Notes under the pieces: model-generated
The model's input: only the letters and a program-made list of their open reading frames with translations
Told to the model about the DNA's origin: nothing
The model's database searches: none
DNA from: Rhodospirillales bacterium
GTDB lineage: Bacteria; Pseudomonadota; Alphaproteobacteria; Rhodospirillales; Defluviicoccaceae
Reading direction: 5' to 3'
Assembly: GCA_016710335.1 (NCBI GenBank)
Contig: JADJXQ010000002.1
Span: 372,001-436,000, forward strand
Length of the DNA: 64,000 nucleotides
Shown here: one piece after another, positions 17,884 to 25,249 of the stretch
Position numbering within the stretch: the first letter of the stretch is position 1
Layout of the letters: every line of letters begins with the position of its first letter
Position numbers and translations under genes: made by a program

Positions 17884-18654
17884 TCATCTGCGGTTCACGC
17901 CGCAATCGACCGAGGCCAGGTACTGTTCCACGACATCCAGGTCGCGCGGCCGCCCGACGTGGAACCACGTGCCGTCATGAAGGTGGCCGAAGAGCCGCCC
18001 GCCCTCGATCGCGCGGTCGTAGAGGACATTGAGAGAATAGGCGCCGTCCCCGGCGTCGTCGAACAGGCGCGGATGCAGAATCTGAACGCCGGCGAACAGC
18101 AGCGGGGCGATCCGGCGTTCCGGCCGGCGCGTCAGCCGCCCAACGGGGTCCATGACGAAATCGCCGTCGCCTTCGTAGCCGTAGGCCTCATTGGTCGGAT
18201 GGAGCAGCAGCAGCGCGTCCATCTGGCTGTCGTCCCAGGCCGCCATCATCGCCGTCAACGCCGGATAGGGGCCATCGAACCACAGGACATCGCCGTTGAC
18301 CACGAAGAATGGCCTTTTTCCCAGCAGTGGCAGCGCTTTGGCTACGCCGCCACCCGTCTCCAGCCGTTCTTCTTCGACAGAGACGCGGATCTTGGGCGTC
18401 TTTCGCTTCTTGAGATGCTTGACCACCTTGTCGGCCATGTAGTGGGCGTTGACGACCACCTTGCCAACCCCCGCCGCCTCCAGCCGGTCGATGACACGGT
18501 CGAGCAGGGAGCGGCCGGCGACCGCAATCAGCGGCTTCGGCGTCTTGTCGGTGATCGGCCGCATGCGGAGACCCAGCCCCGCTGCAAGCACCATGCCGCG
18601 GCGGATCGGGCCGGCCTGTATCGCCTTGGTCCCGGTCTGAACCGCCCTAGTCAT
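17884..18654 (-). CDS. murU: N-acetylmuramate alpha-1-phosphate uridylyltransferase MurU
   Basis: 256 residues, a sugar-phosphate nucleotidyltransferase. The signature MVLAAGLGLRMRPITDKTPK is near the N-terminus, ETGGGVAKALPLLG follows, and FFVVNGDVLW holds the metal-binding Asp. In the cell-wall recycling bypass first shown in Pseudomonas, AmgK phosphorylates MurNAc and MurU converts MurNAc-1-P to UDP-MurNAc, avoiding de novo MurA/MurB synthesis and giving intrinsic fosfomycin tolerance. The ATG at 18654 overlaps the amgK stop (ATGA), which supports this start and translational coupling. Confidence 0.87.
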   Translation of the reverse strand: MTRAVQTGTKAIQAGPIRRGMVLAAGLGLRMRPITDKTPKPLIAVAGRSLLDRVIDRLEAAGVGKVVVNAHYMADKVVKHLKKRKTPKIRVSVEEERLETGGGVAKALPLLGKRPFFVVNGDVLWFDGPYPALTAMMAAWDDSQMDALLLLHPTNEAYGYEGDGDFVMDPVGRLTRRPERRIAPLLFAGVQILHPRLFDDAGDGAYSLNVLYDRAIEGGRLFGHLHDGTWFHVGRPRDLDVVEQYLASVDCGVNRR

Positions 18655-19658
18655 GGTGCGGCGATCCGGCATGGCGGGATGGTGCGCCGGTCCTGCGGCA
18701 CATGGCGTTCGAACCAGGCGGCGACGCCCGCCAGGACGGGATGGGCGAGCGCCGTTTCCAACAGCCGCCAGACCCGTGGGATGTGGTGCAGGTAGCCGGG
18801 CTTGCCGTCCCGCACGCAGAGCCGCGTGAAGATGCCGATGACCTTGGCGTGCCGCTGCGCCGCCAGAACCGCGAACACTTCGTCGAAGCCGGTCCAGTCT
18901 CGGCCCGGAAGAGCGTCGCGGTAGCGGCCTCGCAATCGAGCCTTCAGGTCGGCGGGGATGTCGCGGCGGGCGTCCTCCACGAGCGACATCAGGTCATAGG
19001 CTGCCGGCCCGGCGACCGCGTCCTGAAAATCGAGGAGGCCGCAGGCCGGCAGTCCCTCGCGGCCGGCAACCCGCATCAGATTGTCGACGTGGAAATCCCG
19101 CAGCACCAGGATGCGTGGCTGGTCCCGGACCACCGGCAAGGTCTCGCACCAGGCGCCCAGGAAAGCGTCTCTGGCGGGCGCGGTCACGGGACGATCCAGT
19201 ACCGCCGGCAGGTACCAGTCGGTGAAAAGCGACGCCTCGTCGAGCAGGCGCTGGTCATCGTAGGCTGGGACACCCGCCGGCACCGGTAACTGGTGAAGGT
19301 GAACGAGAACGTCGACGGCGAGGGCGTAGAGGGGCTCCGCCGGCTCGCCTCTTTGCAGAAGCCGGGTGAAGGTGTCGTCGCCCAGGTCCTCCAGCAACAA
19401 CAGGCCGCCATCGGTATCTTCGGCGAGGACGGCCGGCGCCCCGAGCCCGTGCCGCCGCAGGTGGTCGGCGACGCGGATGAACGGCCTCACGTCTTCCTTC
19501 GGCGGCGGCGCATCCATCAGCACGGCCGTTTGGCCATCGCGCGCGAGGCGCCTGTAGCTGCGAAACGAGGCGTCGGCGGCGAGCCGCCGCGACTCCGCCC
19601 CGCCCCACCCGTTGGCGTCCAGGAAGGCAGTGATGCGGGCGTGTCGGTCAGCCGACAT
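18651..19658 (-). CDS. amgK: Anomeric MurNAc/GlcNAc kinase AmgK (aminoglycoside phosphotransferase fold)
   Basis: 335 residues with the APH/choline-kinase fold. The ATP lobe is around AVLMDAPPPKEDVRPF, the catalytic loop is VLRDFHVDNLM, and the metal-binding stretch is GLLDFQDAVAGPAAYDLMSL. It supplies MurNAc-1-P (and GlcNAc-1-P) for MurU, encoded immediately downstream. Its start at 19658 overlaps the tsaE 3' end by 11 nt. The reading frame extends five codons upstream (19673), but MSADRHARI is the usual form of the N-terminus. Aminoglycoside resistance should not be inferred from the fold. Confidence 0.86.
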   Translation of the reverse strand: MSADRHARITAFLDANGWGGAESRRLAADASFRSYRRLARDGQTAVLMDAPPPKEDVRPFIRVADHLRRHGLGAPAVLAEDTDGGLLLLEDLGDDTFTRLLQRGEPAEPLYALAVDVLVHLHQLPVPAGVPAYDDQRLLDEASLFTDWYLPAVLDRPVTAPARDAFLGAWCETLPVVRDQPRILVLRDFHVDNLMRVAGREGLPACGLLDFQDAVAGPAAYDLMSLVEDARRDIPADLKARLRGRYRDALPGRDWTGFDEVFAVLAAQRHAKVIGIFTRLCVRDGKPGYLHHIPRVWRLLETALAHPVLAGVAAWFERHVPQDRRTIPPCRIAAP

Positions 19659-20193
19659 CTTCGCCCAGAGCAACCAGCCGCTTCGCCCAGTTTTCGCTGC
19701 CGCGCAGGGTTAGGATCCGGTGGCCGGGCGCATCGGCGTACCGCAGGTTCGCGTCGAGCCGCGCCGCCGGCAGCAGATCGCCGAGGCGGTCCGGCCATTC
19801 GATCAGCGAGATTCCATCGGCGAAGGCGTCTTCAATGCCGAGTTCGAATGCCTCCTCCGGTCCGTTCAGGCGATAGAGATCGAAGTGGTAAACGGTCGTC
19901 ATGAACGGCGGCGCCGGCTCGTAGAGTTGCACGAGGGTGAAGGTCGGGCTCGGAATCTCGTCGACATGTCCGCAGCGGGCGCGGATGAAGGCGCGGGCCA
20001 GCACGGTCTTGCCGACGCCGAGGTCGCCCGACAGCGCCAGCACGTCGCCCGGTCGCGCGATCAGCGCCAAGCTCCGGCCGATCGCCGCCGTCGCCGCCTC
20101 GCCGGGGAGGTGCTTGCGGAAATCCATGTGGGTCAGCTTGTCTGCCAGCATACAGCGCCAAGCCTGTTGCGCATCGTCTTTCATCCGCCGCAT
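19648..20193 (-). CDS. tsaE: tRNA t6A biosynthesis ATPase TsaE
   Basis: 181 residues as drawn. Walker A is LSGDLGVGKTVLARAFI, with the family motifs SPTFTLVQLY and VYHFDLYRL and a Walker-B-like ISLIEWPDRL. TsaE works with TsaB and TsaD to make N6-threonylcarbamoyladenosine at A37 of ANN-decoding tRNAs. It is the first gene of the tsaE-amgK-murU-addB-addA run. The start is uncertain: the ATGs at 20193, 20184 and 20127 are all in frame, and the last gives the usual family length (about 159). The upstream neighbour, ferredoxin-NADP reductase, is divergent. Confidence 0.92.
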   Translation of the reverse strand: MRRMKDDAQQAWRCMLADKLTHMDFRKHLPGEAATAAIGRSLALIARPGDVLALSGDLGVGKTVLARAFIRARCGHVDEIPSPTFTLVQLYEPAPPFMTTVYHFDLYRLNGPEEAFELGIEDAFADGISLIEWPDRLGDLLPAARLDANLRYADAPGHRILTLRGSENWAKRLVALGEDVG

Positions 20194-20283
20194 CCGCCGC
20201 CCGATGCTTGCTCGCAGCGCCGGCGGGCGTCATGTTGCAGAGCATCATATCCGGGCGCCATGCTGTTTCCAAAGGGGGTTTCT

Positions 20284-21330
20284 ATGACCATCGCCAGTCA
20301 TGAATGCGATGTCGCCATCATCGGCGCCGGACCGGTCGGCCTGTTCGCGGTGTTCGAGTGCGGCATGCTGGGGCTCGGCTGCCAAGTGATCGACGCCCTC
20401 GACGCGGCCGGCGGCCAGTGCGCCGCACTCTATCCGGAAAAGCCGATCTACGACATCCCGGGATACCCGCGCATCCTCGCCAGCGACCTCGTGGATCGCT
20501 TGCGCGAGCAGGCGGCGCCGTTCAAGCCGGTGCTGCACCTGGGGCAGCAGGTGGTCGCGCTCCGCGCCATCGCGGACCGGCGCTGGCACTTGGAGACGTC
20601 GGCGGGAACCCCCATCGACTGCCGGGCGGTCGTCATCGCCGCCGGCGTCGGCGCCTTCGGCCCCAACCGGCCGCCGCTCGCCGGGATCGAAGCGTATGAG
20701 AGCAGACCCGCCGGCTTCGGCGTGCAGTATCTGGTCGGGCGCCGCGAGGATTATCGTGGCCGCCGCGTGGTGATCGCCGGCGGGGGCGATTCGGCGGTCG
20801 ATTGGGCGCTGGCGTTGGCCGACGTGGCGGCGAGCGTCGCCGTGGTCCATCGCCGCGCCAAGTTCCGTGCGGCTCCGGAAAGCGTGCGGGCGTTGAAGGC
20901 GTTGGAAGCGGCAGGCCGCATCGAACTGGTGGTCCCCTACCAGTTGAACGCCCTTGACGGCGACGGCGGCGAATTACGAGGTGTCATCGTCGCGGACCTC
21001 GCCGGAAACACGCGCCGTTTGGAGGCTGACGTGCTGCTGCCGTTCTTCGGGTTGTCGCAGAATCTGGGGCCGATCGCCGAATGGGGGCTGAACCTTGACC
21101 ACCATCGCATCGCCGTCGACCCCGCCACCTGCGCGACCAACCTCGAGGGTGTGTTTGCGATCGGCGACATCGCCGCCTACCCAGGCAAACTGAAGCTGAT
21201 CCTCACCGGATTCGCGGAGGCGGCCATTGCGGCGCACGCGATTCATCCCCTGGTCCATCCCGGCGAGGCGCTGCACTTCGAGTACTCGACGACGAAAGGC
21301 GTGCCAGGGGGCGCATTCGCGGCGCCGTGA
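20284..21330 (+). CDS. Ferredoxin/flavodoxin-NADP+ reductase, type 2 (TrxR-like)
   Basis: 348 residues. The N-terminal FAD motif is VAIIGAGPVGLFAVFECGM, the NADPH motif is VVIAGGGDSAVDWALALAD, and the second FAD stretch is GVFAIGDIAAYPGKLKLI. The redox cysteine pair of thioredoxin reductase (CxxC) is missing, and the C-terminal TTKGVPGG tail is typical of the YumC-type reductases. It transfers electrons between NADPH and ferredoxin or flavodoxin in the cytosol. ATG 20284 follows a strong ribosome site (AAAGGGGG). A long in-frame extension upstream lies antisense to tsaE and is not coding. Confidence 0.9.
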   Translation: MTIASHECDVAIIGAGPVGLFAVFECGMLGLGCQVIDALDAAGGQCAALYPEKPIYDIPGYPRILASDLVDRLREQAAPFKPVLHLGQQVVALRAIADRRWHLETSAGTPIDCRAVVIAAGVGAFGPNRPPLAGIEAYESRPAGFGVQYLVGRREDYRGRRVVIAGGGDSAVDWALALADVAASVAVVHRRAKFRAAPESVRALKALEAAGRIELVVPYQLNALDGDGGELRGVIVADLAGNTRRLEADVLLPFFGLSQNLGPIAEWGLNLDHHRIAVDPATCATNLEGVFAIGDIAAYPGKLKLILTGFAEAAIAAHAIHPLVHPGEALHFEYSTTKGVPGGAFAAP

Positions 21331-21405
21331 CCTCGGCTGTGGAGGTCGCTGCCGGCCCGTGCTAGAGAAGCGCCTCCACTCGCCAGAAGATCAAGGGGCA
21401 AATCC

Positions 21406-22041
21406 ATGACGGAAACGCTGAATGTCACCATCGACGCGTGGCCGAACGGCACGATGATCCCGGACGAGTTCGCGTTCTGCAACCCGGCCGAAGAGGGCCA
21501 CGTGGCGATGGGCCGCAACCGCAGCCCGGGCATCCGCTGGTCGGGAGCGCCAGCCCGCACGAAGTCCTATGCGATCATCTGTCATGACCCGGACGTTCCC
21601 TCCAAGCCCGATCATGTCAACAAGGAGGACATGACGGTGCCGGCCGACCTGCCGCGCGTTGACTTCTATCACTGGGTGCTCGTCGACATCCCGGCGCACA
21701 CCGCCGAACTCCTGCCGGGCGAGGATTCGCAGCGGGTGTCCGCCCGCGGCAAGCCTCCCGGCCGCACGGACTATGGGGTGCGCGGCATCAACAGCTACAC
21801 CGACTGGTTCGCCGGCGACGCCGACATGCAGGGCGACTACGGCGGTTACGACGGCCCTTGCCCGCCGTGGAACGACTCCATCAAACATCGCTATTACTTC
21901 ACCGTGTACGCGCTGGACGTTCCGAGCCTGAACCTGCCGGACCGGTTCGGCGCGCCGGAGGCACTGGCGGCGATGGAGGGGCACGTTTTAGGCAAGGGCG
22001 AGTGGATCGGCCTCTACACCCTCAACCCCGAGCTCCGCTGA
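21406..22041 (+). CDS. YbhB/YbcL (PEBP/RKIP-like) family protein
   Basis: 211 residues with the phosphatidylethanolamine-binding-protein fold: the IRWSGAPARTKSYAIICHDP stretch, HWVLVDIPAHTAELLPGE, and YGGYDGPCPPWNDSIKHRYYF before TVYALDVPSLNL. These are the conserved ligand-pocket regions of the family. Bacterial members are soluble and their cellular role is poorly defined. The protein is longer than E. coli YbhB because of an insertion around the PDHVNKEDMTVP segment. There is no signal peptide. It follows the reductase by 75 nt and may be co-transcribed. Confidence 0.85.
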   Translation: MTETLNVTIDAWPNGTMIPDEFAFCNPAEEGHVAMGRNRSPGIRWSGAPARTKSYAIICHDPDVPSKPDHVNKEDMTVPADLPRVDFYHWVLVDIPAHTAELLPGEDSQRVSARGKPPGRTDYGVRGINSYTDWFAGDADMQGDYGGYDGPCPPWNDSIKHRYYFTVYALDVPSLNLPDRFGAPEALAAMEGHVLGKGEWIGLYTLNPELR

Positions 22042-22261
22042 CCCTCGTCTCGCGACTCCCAGCCCTGGCGACATTGTCGAATGCGGTTGGCGAGTTGGGC
22101 GGGAAAGCGCTAAGCTGGTGGTCTGCCGCTGTTGCTCCCGACACCGGGTTCATGCAGCGGGGAAGCGTGCGCCTGCCGGGTACGAACCGGGACGGTCGCC
22201 CCCTTTCGCCCCGCCGGGCGTGCATCGTGGCATCAGCCATGGGCAAGAGGGGAGAAACGTC

Positions 22262-22477
22262 ATGGCTACCTACCGCGTCATTCGCCTCATCGGCAGCAGC
22301 AACACCTCCTGGGAAGAAGCGGCAAGAAGCGCCGTGGAACAGGCAGCCGAGCATCTCGAGGATCTCCGGGTCGCGGAGGTTGAAATGCTCGACCTGCGCA
22401 TGCAGGAGAACAAGGTGATCGAGTACCGGGCGCGGGTCCACGCGTCGTTCCGTTACCATCCGGAACGGCACGCGTAA
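22262..22477 (+). CDS. Dodecin flavoprotein
   Basis: 71 residues matching dodecins across the full length: YRVIRLIGSSNTSWEEAARS, then VEQAAEHLEDLRVAEVEMLD and IEYRARVHASFRY. Dodecins form hollow 12-mers that bind flavins (or CoA) and are thought to store or quench free riboflavin species. The ATG at 22262 is preceded by a GGGGAGAAACGTC ribosome site. The gene stands just before the heat-shock hsp20 unit, with a possible terminator hairpin at 22498-22514 between them. Confidence 0.9.
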   Translation: MATYRVIRLIGSSNTSWEEAARSAVEQAAEHLEDLRVAEVEMLDLRMQENKVIEYRARVHASFRYHPERHA

Positions 22478-22497
22478 CAAGCGCTGCGGCGGTTTTG

Positions 22498-22514
22498 GGT
22501 CCGCCCACCGGACC
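22498..22514 (+). terminator. Short perfect hairpin after dodecin
   Basis: GGTCCG, loop CCCAC, CGGACC: a 6-bp perfect stem 20 nt after the dodecin stop. A competing stem (GGCGG 22488-22492 with CCGCC 22501-22505) overlaps it. No U-run follows, so termination would need Rho or would be weak. Confidence 0.35.
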
Positions 22515-22660
22515 TCAACTCCGTGATCCGGAAGGATCGGCATGGCGGCGGTTCTTCGAGCCGCCGCCGGCGCCTGTGCAGCACGTGCGACGATCGTCGC
22601 GGCGCCTCTGCAAGAAGCCTCCAACCCGCTGTTATCGCAGTCGATCGTCCGCCGCCGCCC

Positions 22661-22689
22661 CTTGACAGAAGGTGGCGATCGCTCCATTT
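22661..22689 (+). promoter_or_regulatory. Sigma-32 (RpoH) heat-shock promoter of hsp20
   Basis: CTTGAC at 22661-22666, a 17-nt spacer, and CCATTT at 22684-22689. This fits the alphaproteobacterial RpoH consensus (CTTGAA, N17-18, CCATnT-like). Transcription would start near 22697, giving a leader of about 98 nt. The rpoH gene itself is at 7.4 kb. Confidence 0.65.
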
Positions 22690-22696
22690 CTCCAGT

Positions 22697-22797
22697 GGCT
22701 GGGCGCCACTTGAAGGGCCCGGCCGGGAACCGAGGGGTCGACCGCGTGTGACCTCTCACACTTGGCACATTGCTTACATGGAGGATGTGTAGCCATG
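22697..22797 (+). promoter_or_regulatory. ROSE-like RNA thermometer in the hsp20 leader
   Basis: The leader ends with the two ROSE hallmarks: UUGCU at 22770-22774 and a Shine-Dalgarno GGAGG at 22780-22784, ten nt before the ATG. CACAT (22766-22770) pairs with AUGUG (22785-22789), closing a hairpin that places UGCU opposite the GGAGG with G-G and U-G mispairs. A separate perfect hairpin (GUGUG 22746-22750, CACAC 22757-22761) lies upstream. ROSE elements melt at heat-shock temperature and free the ribosome site. Pairing was done by eye. Confidence 0.6.
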
Positions 22798-23280
22798 ACC
22801 CGTTTTGATTTTTCTCCGCTGTTCCGCTCGACCGTCGGTTTCGATCGGTTGATGCGGTTGTTGGAGGACTCGAACCAGTGGGCGGAGACCAGCAACAGCT
22901 ACCCGCCCTATAATATCGAGAAGACCGACGAGGACCACTACCGCATCACCCTGGCGGTTGCCGGTTTTTCCGAGCAGGATCTGTCGATCGTCTTCCAGGA
23001 GAACGCCCTGCTCGTCGAAGGTCAGCGCAAGGAGGCCGAGAATAGCGCCGAAGTGCTGTATCGCGGCATCGCCGGTCGCTCGTTCAAGCGGCAGTTCCAG
23101 CTTGCCGACCACGTTCGTGTCGTCGGCGCCGCGCTCAACAACGGCCTGTTGACGATCGACTTGGTCCGCAAGGTGCCGGAAGCGCTGAAGCCGCGCAAGA
23201 TCACCATTGCTGCCGGGATGCCGGAGAGCGTCGAGGCGACGGAGAGCAAGCTGATCGAGGGCGATAAGGCCGCCGCCTGA
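22795..23280 (+). CDS. Small heat-shock protein, Hsp20/alpha-crystallin (IbpA class)
   Basis: 161 residues. The N-terminal arm MTRFDFSPLFRSTVGFDRLM matches class A rhizobial/IbpA-type sHsps. The alpha-crystallin domain runs from about YPPYNIEKTDEDHYRITLAV to DLVRKVPEALKPRKI, with the conserved GIAGRSFKRQFQLADHV loop and the NGLLTIDL motif (the A-x-x-x-G-L type). It holds unfolding proteins until DnaK/ClpB act. ATG 22795 is set by the GGAGG inside the thermometer hairpin. It lies alone behind its own heat-shock promoter. Confidence 0.92.
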   Translation: MTRFDFSPLFRSTVGFDRLMRLLEDSNQWAETSNSYPPYNIEKTDEDHYRITLAVAGFSEQDLSIVFQENALLVEGQRKEAENSAEVLYRGIAGRSFKRQFQLADHVRVVGAALNNGLLTIDLVRKVPEALKPRKITIAAGMPESVEATESKLIEGDKAAA

Positions 23281-23291
23281 CACTGGCTGAC

Positions 23292-23346
23292 CAACAACGC
23301 TTGTTGATGTGAATTGCGGGCGCCGGGTCTTTGACTTTGGCGCCCG
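23292..23346 (+). terminator. Two hairpins after hsp20
   Basis: The first is CAACAA / TTGTTG (23292-23306), 11 nt after the stop. The second is stronger: CGGGCGCC (23317-23324) with GGCGCCCG (23339-23346), an 8-bp perfect stem and 14-nt loop. Neither has a clear U-tract. They probably separate hsp20 from the next gene. Confidence 0.4.
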
Positions 23347-23406
23347 TCCTGTTCCAGCGTTTCCGGTCCACGACGCCGGGCAGGGAGCGCATGATGGAGG
23401 AGCGAG

Positions 23407-23709
23407 ATGGACGAACGAACACGGACGGAGATCGAAGCGGCGGCCTTCCGAGGCCTCATCGCCCATCTGCGGCAGCGGACCGACGTGCAGAACATCGACC
23501 TCATGAACCTCGCCGGCTTCTGCCGCAACTGCCTTGCAAAGTGGGTGATGAAAGCGGCGGAGGCCCAAGACGTCCCCCTGGACTACGAACAGGCTCGGGA
23601 GTTCGTCTACGGCATGCCGTACGAGACGTGGAAAAACCGGCACCAGGGCGAAGCGACGCCCGAGCAGATCAAAGCCTTCGAAGACAGCAAGCCCCTGCAC
23701 GCTTTTTGA
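23407..23709 (+). CDS. DUF1244 family protein
   Basis: 100 residues, matching the DUF1244 family over its full length: AFRGLIAHLRQRTDVQNIDL, MNLAGFCRNCLAKW and VYGMPYETWKNRHQGEATPE. These small alpha-helical proteins are common in alpha- and gammaproteobacteria. The conserved CRNC pair suggests metal or redox chemistry, but no function is established. A ribosome site (GGAGGAG) precedes the ATG. It is convergent with the glyoxalase gene. Confidence 0.85.
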   Translation: MDERTRTEIEAAAFRGLIAHLRQRTDVQNIDLMNLAGFCRNCLAKWVMKAAEAQDVPLDYEQAREFVYGMPYETWKNRHQGEATPEQIKAFEDSKPLHAF

Positions 23710-23733
23710 CGGAGGTGCGTGGGGGCATCCCCT

Positions 23734-24174
23734 CTACCACGCGCCGGTGTTCTCCATGGTGGACCACGGCTCCCGCCCGGGCAGCGCCTCGCCCTTCTGC
23801 AGGAGCTCGATGGAAATGCCGTCCGGCGAGCGGACGAAGGCCATGCGGCCGTCCCGCGGCGGGCGGTTGATGGTGACGCCGCCATCCATCAGGCGCTGGC
23901 ACGTCTCATAGATGTCGTCGACCCTGAAGGCGAGGTGACCGAAATTGCGCCCGCCGGCATAGTCTTCCGGGTCCCAGTTGTAGGTGAGCTCCAGCATCGG
24001 CGTCGAGTCGCTGCGGGCGCGCTCGGCATCCTCGGGCGCCGCGAGAAACACCAGCGTGTAGCGCCCGCTGTCGCTGGATTGCCGGCGCATTTCCTTGAGG
24101 CCCAGCTTGTTGCAGTAGAAATCAAGGCTCTCGTCCAGATCGCTGATCCTGACCATCGTATGCAGGTACTGCAT
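23734..24174 (-). CDS. gloA: Lactoylglutathione lyase / glyoxalase I
   Basis: 146 residues with the tandem VOC fold. YLHTMVRISDLDESLDFYC begins the first metal-binding module, MLELTYNW carries the conserved Glu, and FGHLAFRVDD and GISIELLQ supply the second-module His and Glu. It isomerises the methylglyoxal-glutathione hemithioacetal to S-lactoylglutathione, the substrate of GloB, whose gene is at 36.6 kb. The ATG at 24174 follows an excellent ribosome site (GGAGAGGAGAG). The frame is open further upstream but without similarity. Confidence 0.88.
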   Translation of the reverse strand: MQYLHTMVRISDLDESLDFYCNKLGLKEMRRQSSDSGRYTLVFLAAPEDAERARSDSTPMLELTYNWDPEDYAGGRNFGHLAFRVDDIYETCQRLMDGGVTINRPPRDGRMAFVRSPDGISIELLQKGEALPGREPWSTMENTGAW

Positions 24175-24287
24175 ATCTCTCCTCTCCGTGCTTCCAGTTG
24201 AGCCCCCGGGGTCCCCCAGGTCGGACTTCACGCCGGCACGATGCAACATAGGCAGCGATGCCGCCCGACGCTACCGCCCAGCGGCCG

Positions 24288-24315
24288 TTGACAACGAAGC
24301 CAAAGCCCATATAGT
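24288..24315 (+). promoter_or_regulatory. Sigma-70 promoter of rplU-rpmA
   Basis: A perfect TTGACA (24288-24293), a 16-nt spacer and TATAGT (24310-24315; five of six). The start of transcription would be near 24322, leaving about 65 nt of leader before rplU. This is the strongest housekeeping promoter seen in the window, as expected for a ribosomal-protein operon. Confidence 0.65.
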
Positions 24316-24386
24316 GCCGGTCTTCCGGGCGCTCGTCGTTCCGGGACGCATGTTATTTGTCTTCACGTCATCATTGGATCGCGCGC

Positions 24387-24800
24387 ATGTTTGCAGTCAT
24401 CCGCACCGGCGGAAAACAATATCGCGTCAAGGAGAACGCCCGCATCGAAGTGGAGCGTCTGGCGGGCGAGCCCGGCGACAGCTTGGCGATCCCCGACGTG
24501 CTGATGCTCGGCGGCGCCGGCGCGGCCCTCAAGCTTGGCGCGCCCCTGGTCGAGAACGCGGCAGTGTTCGCCGAGATCGTCGACCAGAAGCGCGCGCCAA
24601 AAATTCTGGTGTTCAAGAAAAAGCGCCGCAAGCACTATCGCCGCACCCACGGGCATCGACAGGATTTGACGGTGCTAAGGATCACCGGGATCAGCCCCAC
24701 CGGCGAGCCGCCGAAGCGGTCGGCCGATGATGCGGGAGAGGCCGGAACGAGCGCAGCGCCGGCTGCAGAAGCCGGCGGCGCAAGCGGCATGGAGGAGTAG
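24387..24800 (+). CDS. rplU: 50S ribosomal protein L21
   Basis: 137 residues. The start MFAVIRTGGKQYRVKENARI is nearly invariant, and the RNA-binding VFKKKRRKHYRRTHGHRQD stretch follows with the ITGISP strand. The last 30 residues form an Ala/Gly-rich extension (AGTSAAPAAEAGGASGMEE), common in alphaproteobacterial L21. L21 binds 23S rRNA. ATG 24387 is the true start; in-frame codons upstream are not conserved. rpmA follows after 4 nt. Confidence 0.96.
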   Translation: MFAVIRTGGKQYRVKENARIEVERLAGEPGDSLAIPDVLMLGGAGAALKLGAPLVENAAVFAEIVDQKRAPKILVFKKKRRKHYRRTHGHRQDLTVLRITGISPTGEPPKRSADDAGEAGTSAAPAAEAGGASGMEE

Positions 24801-24804
24801 CAGC

Positions 24805-25062
24805 ATGGCGCACAAGAAAGCGGGCGGCAGCTCACGCAATGGCCGCGACAGCCAGAGCAAGCGGCTCGGCGTCAAGAAGTACGGCGGCGAAGTCGTGATC
24901 CCTGGCAACATCATCGTTCGCCAGCGGGGCACGCGCTTCCATCCGGGCGACAACGTCGGCATCGGCAAGGACCACACCCTGTTCGCCCTCACCGAAGGAC
25001 GCGTCCAGTTCCTGACCAAGGCCGGCGGCCGCAAGTTCGTCACCATCGCCACGGCGGACTGA
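24805..25062 (+). CDS. rpmA: 50S ribosomal protein L27
   Basis: 85 residues starting MAHKKAGGSSRNGRDSQSKR, with VKKYGGEVVIPGNIIVRQRG and HPGDNVGIGKDHTLFAL. The short N-terminal tail reaching the peptidyl-transferase centre begins directly at MAHKK, so no Firmicutes-type cleavage leader exists. GGAGGAG lies within the rplU 3' end as the ribosome site. obgE follows after about 190 nt. Confidence 0.97.
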   Translation: MAHKKAGGSSRNGRDSQSKRLGVKKYGGEVVIPGNIIVRQRGTRFHPGDNVGIGKDHTLFALTEGRVQFLTKAGGRKFVTIATAD

Positions 25063-25249
25063 GCGCGTATTGCCCTTCCCGTGGCGGCGTGGCGCGTGAC
25101 ATCACTCGAAGGACTGTTCCGGCTCATTCCGGTTGTCGTGCGCGGAGCGGGCGCCCCATGCAAGGCGTCGACCTCGAGCCACAAGTAAGGCCTCACCCCG
25201 CTCCATCCGCGCCGCGACCGGGTCGTGCCGATAGCTTGAGTCCCTCGCC

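Larger units (their letters stand above)
22478..22794. other. Intergenic region between dodecin and hsp20
   Basis: 317 bases with no gene. It holds a hairpin at 22498-22514, the sigma-32-type promoter at 22661-22689 and the thermometer-like leader up to 22797. The part 22520-22650 shows nothing recognisable. Confidence 0.6.

Noticed and set aside
15453..18032. An 859-codon open frame on the plus strand opposite addB
   Set aside because: Arg/Gly/Pro-rich composition and no domain pattern; it is the antisense shadow of a real high-GC gene.
18651..19658. Aminoglycoside resistance kinase
   Set aside because: The APH fold is present, but linkage and overlap with murU and tsaE identify it as AmgK-type sugar kinase.
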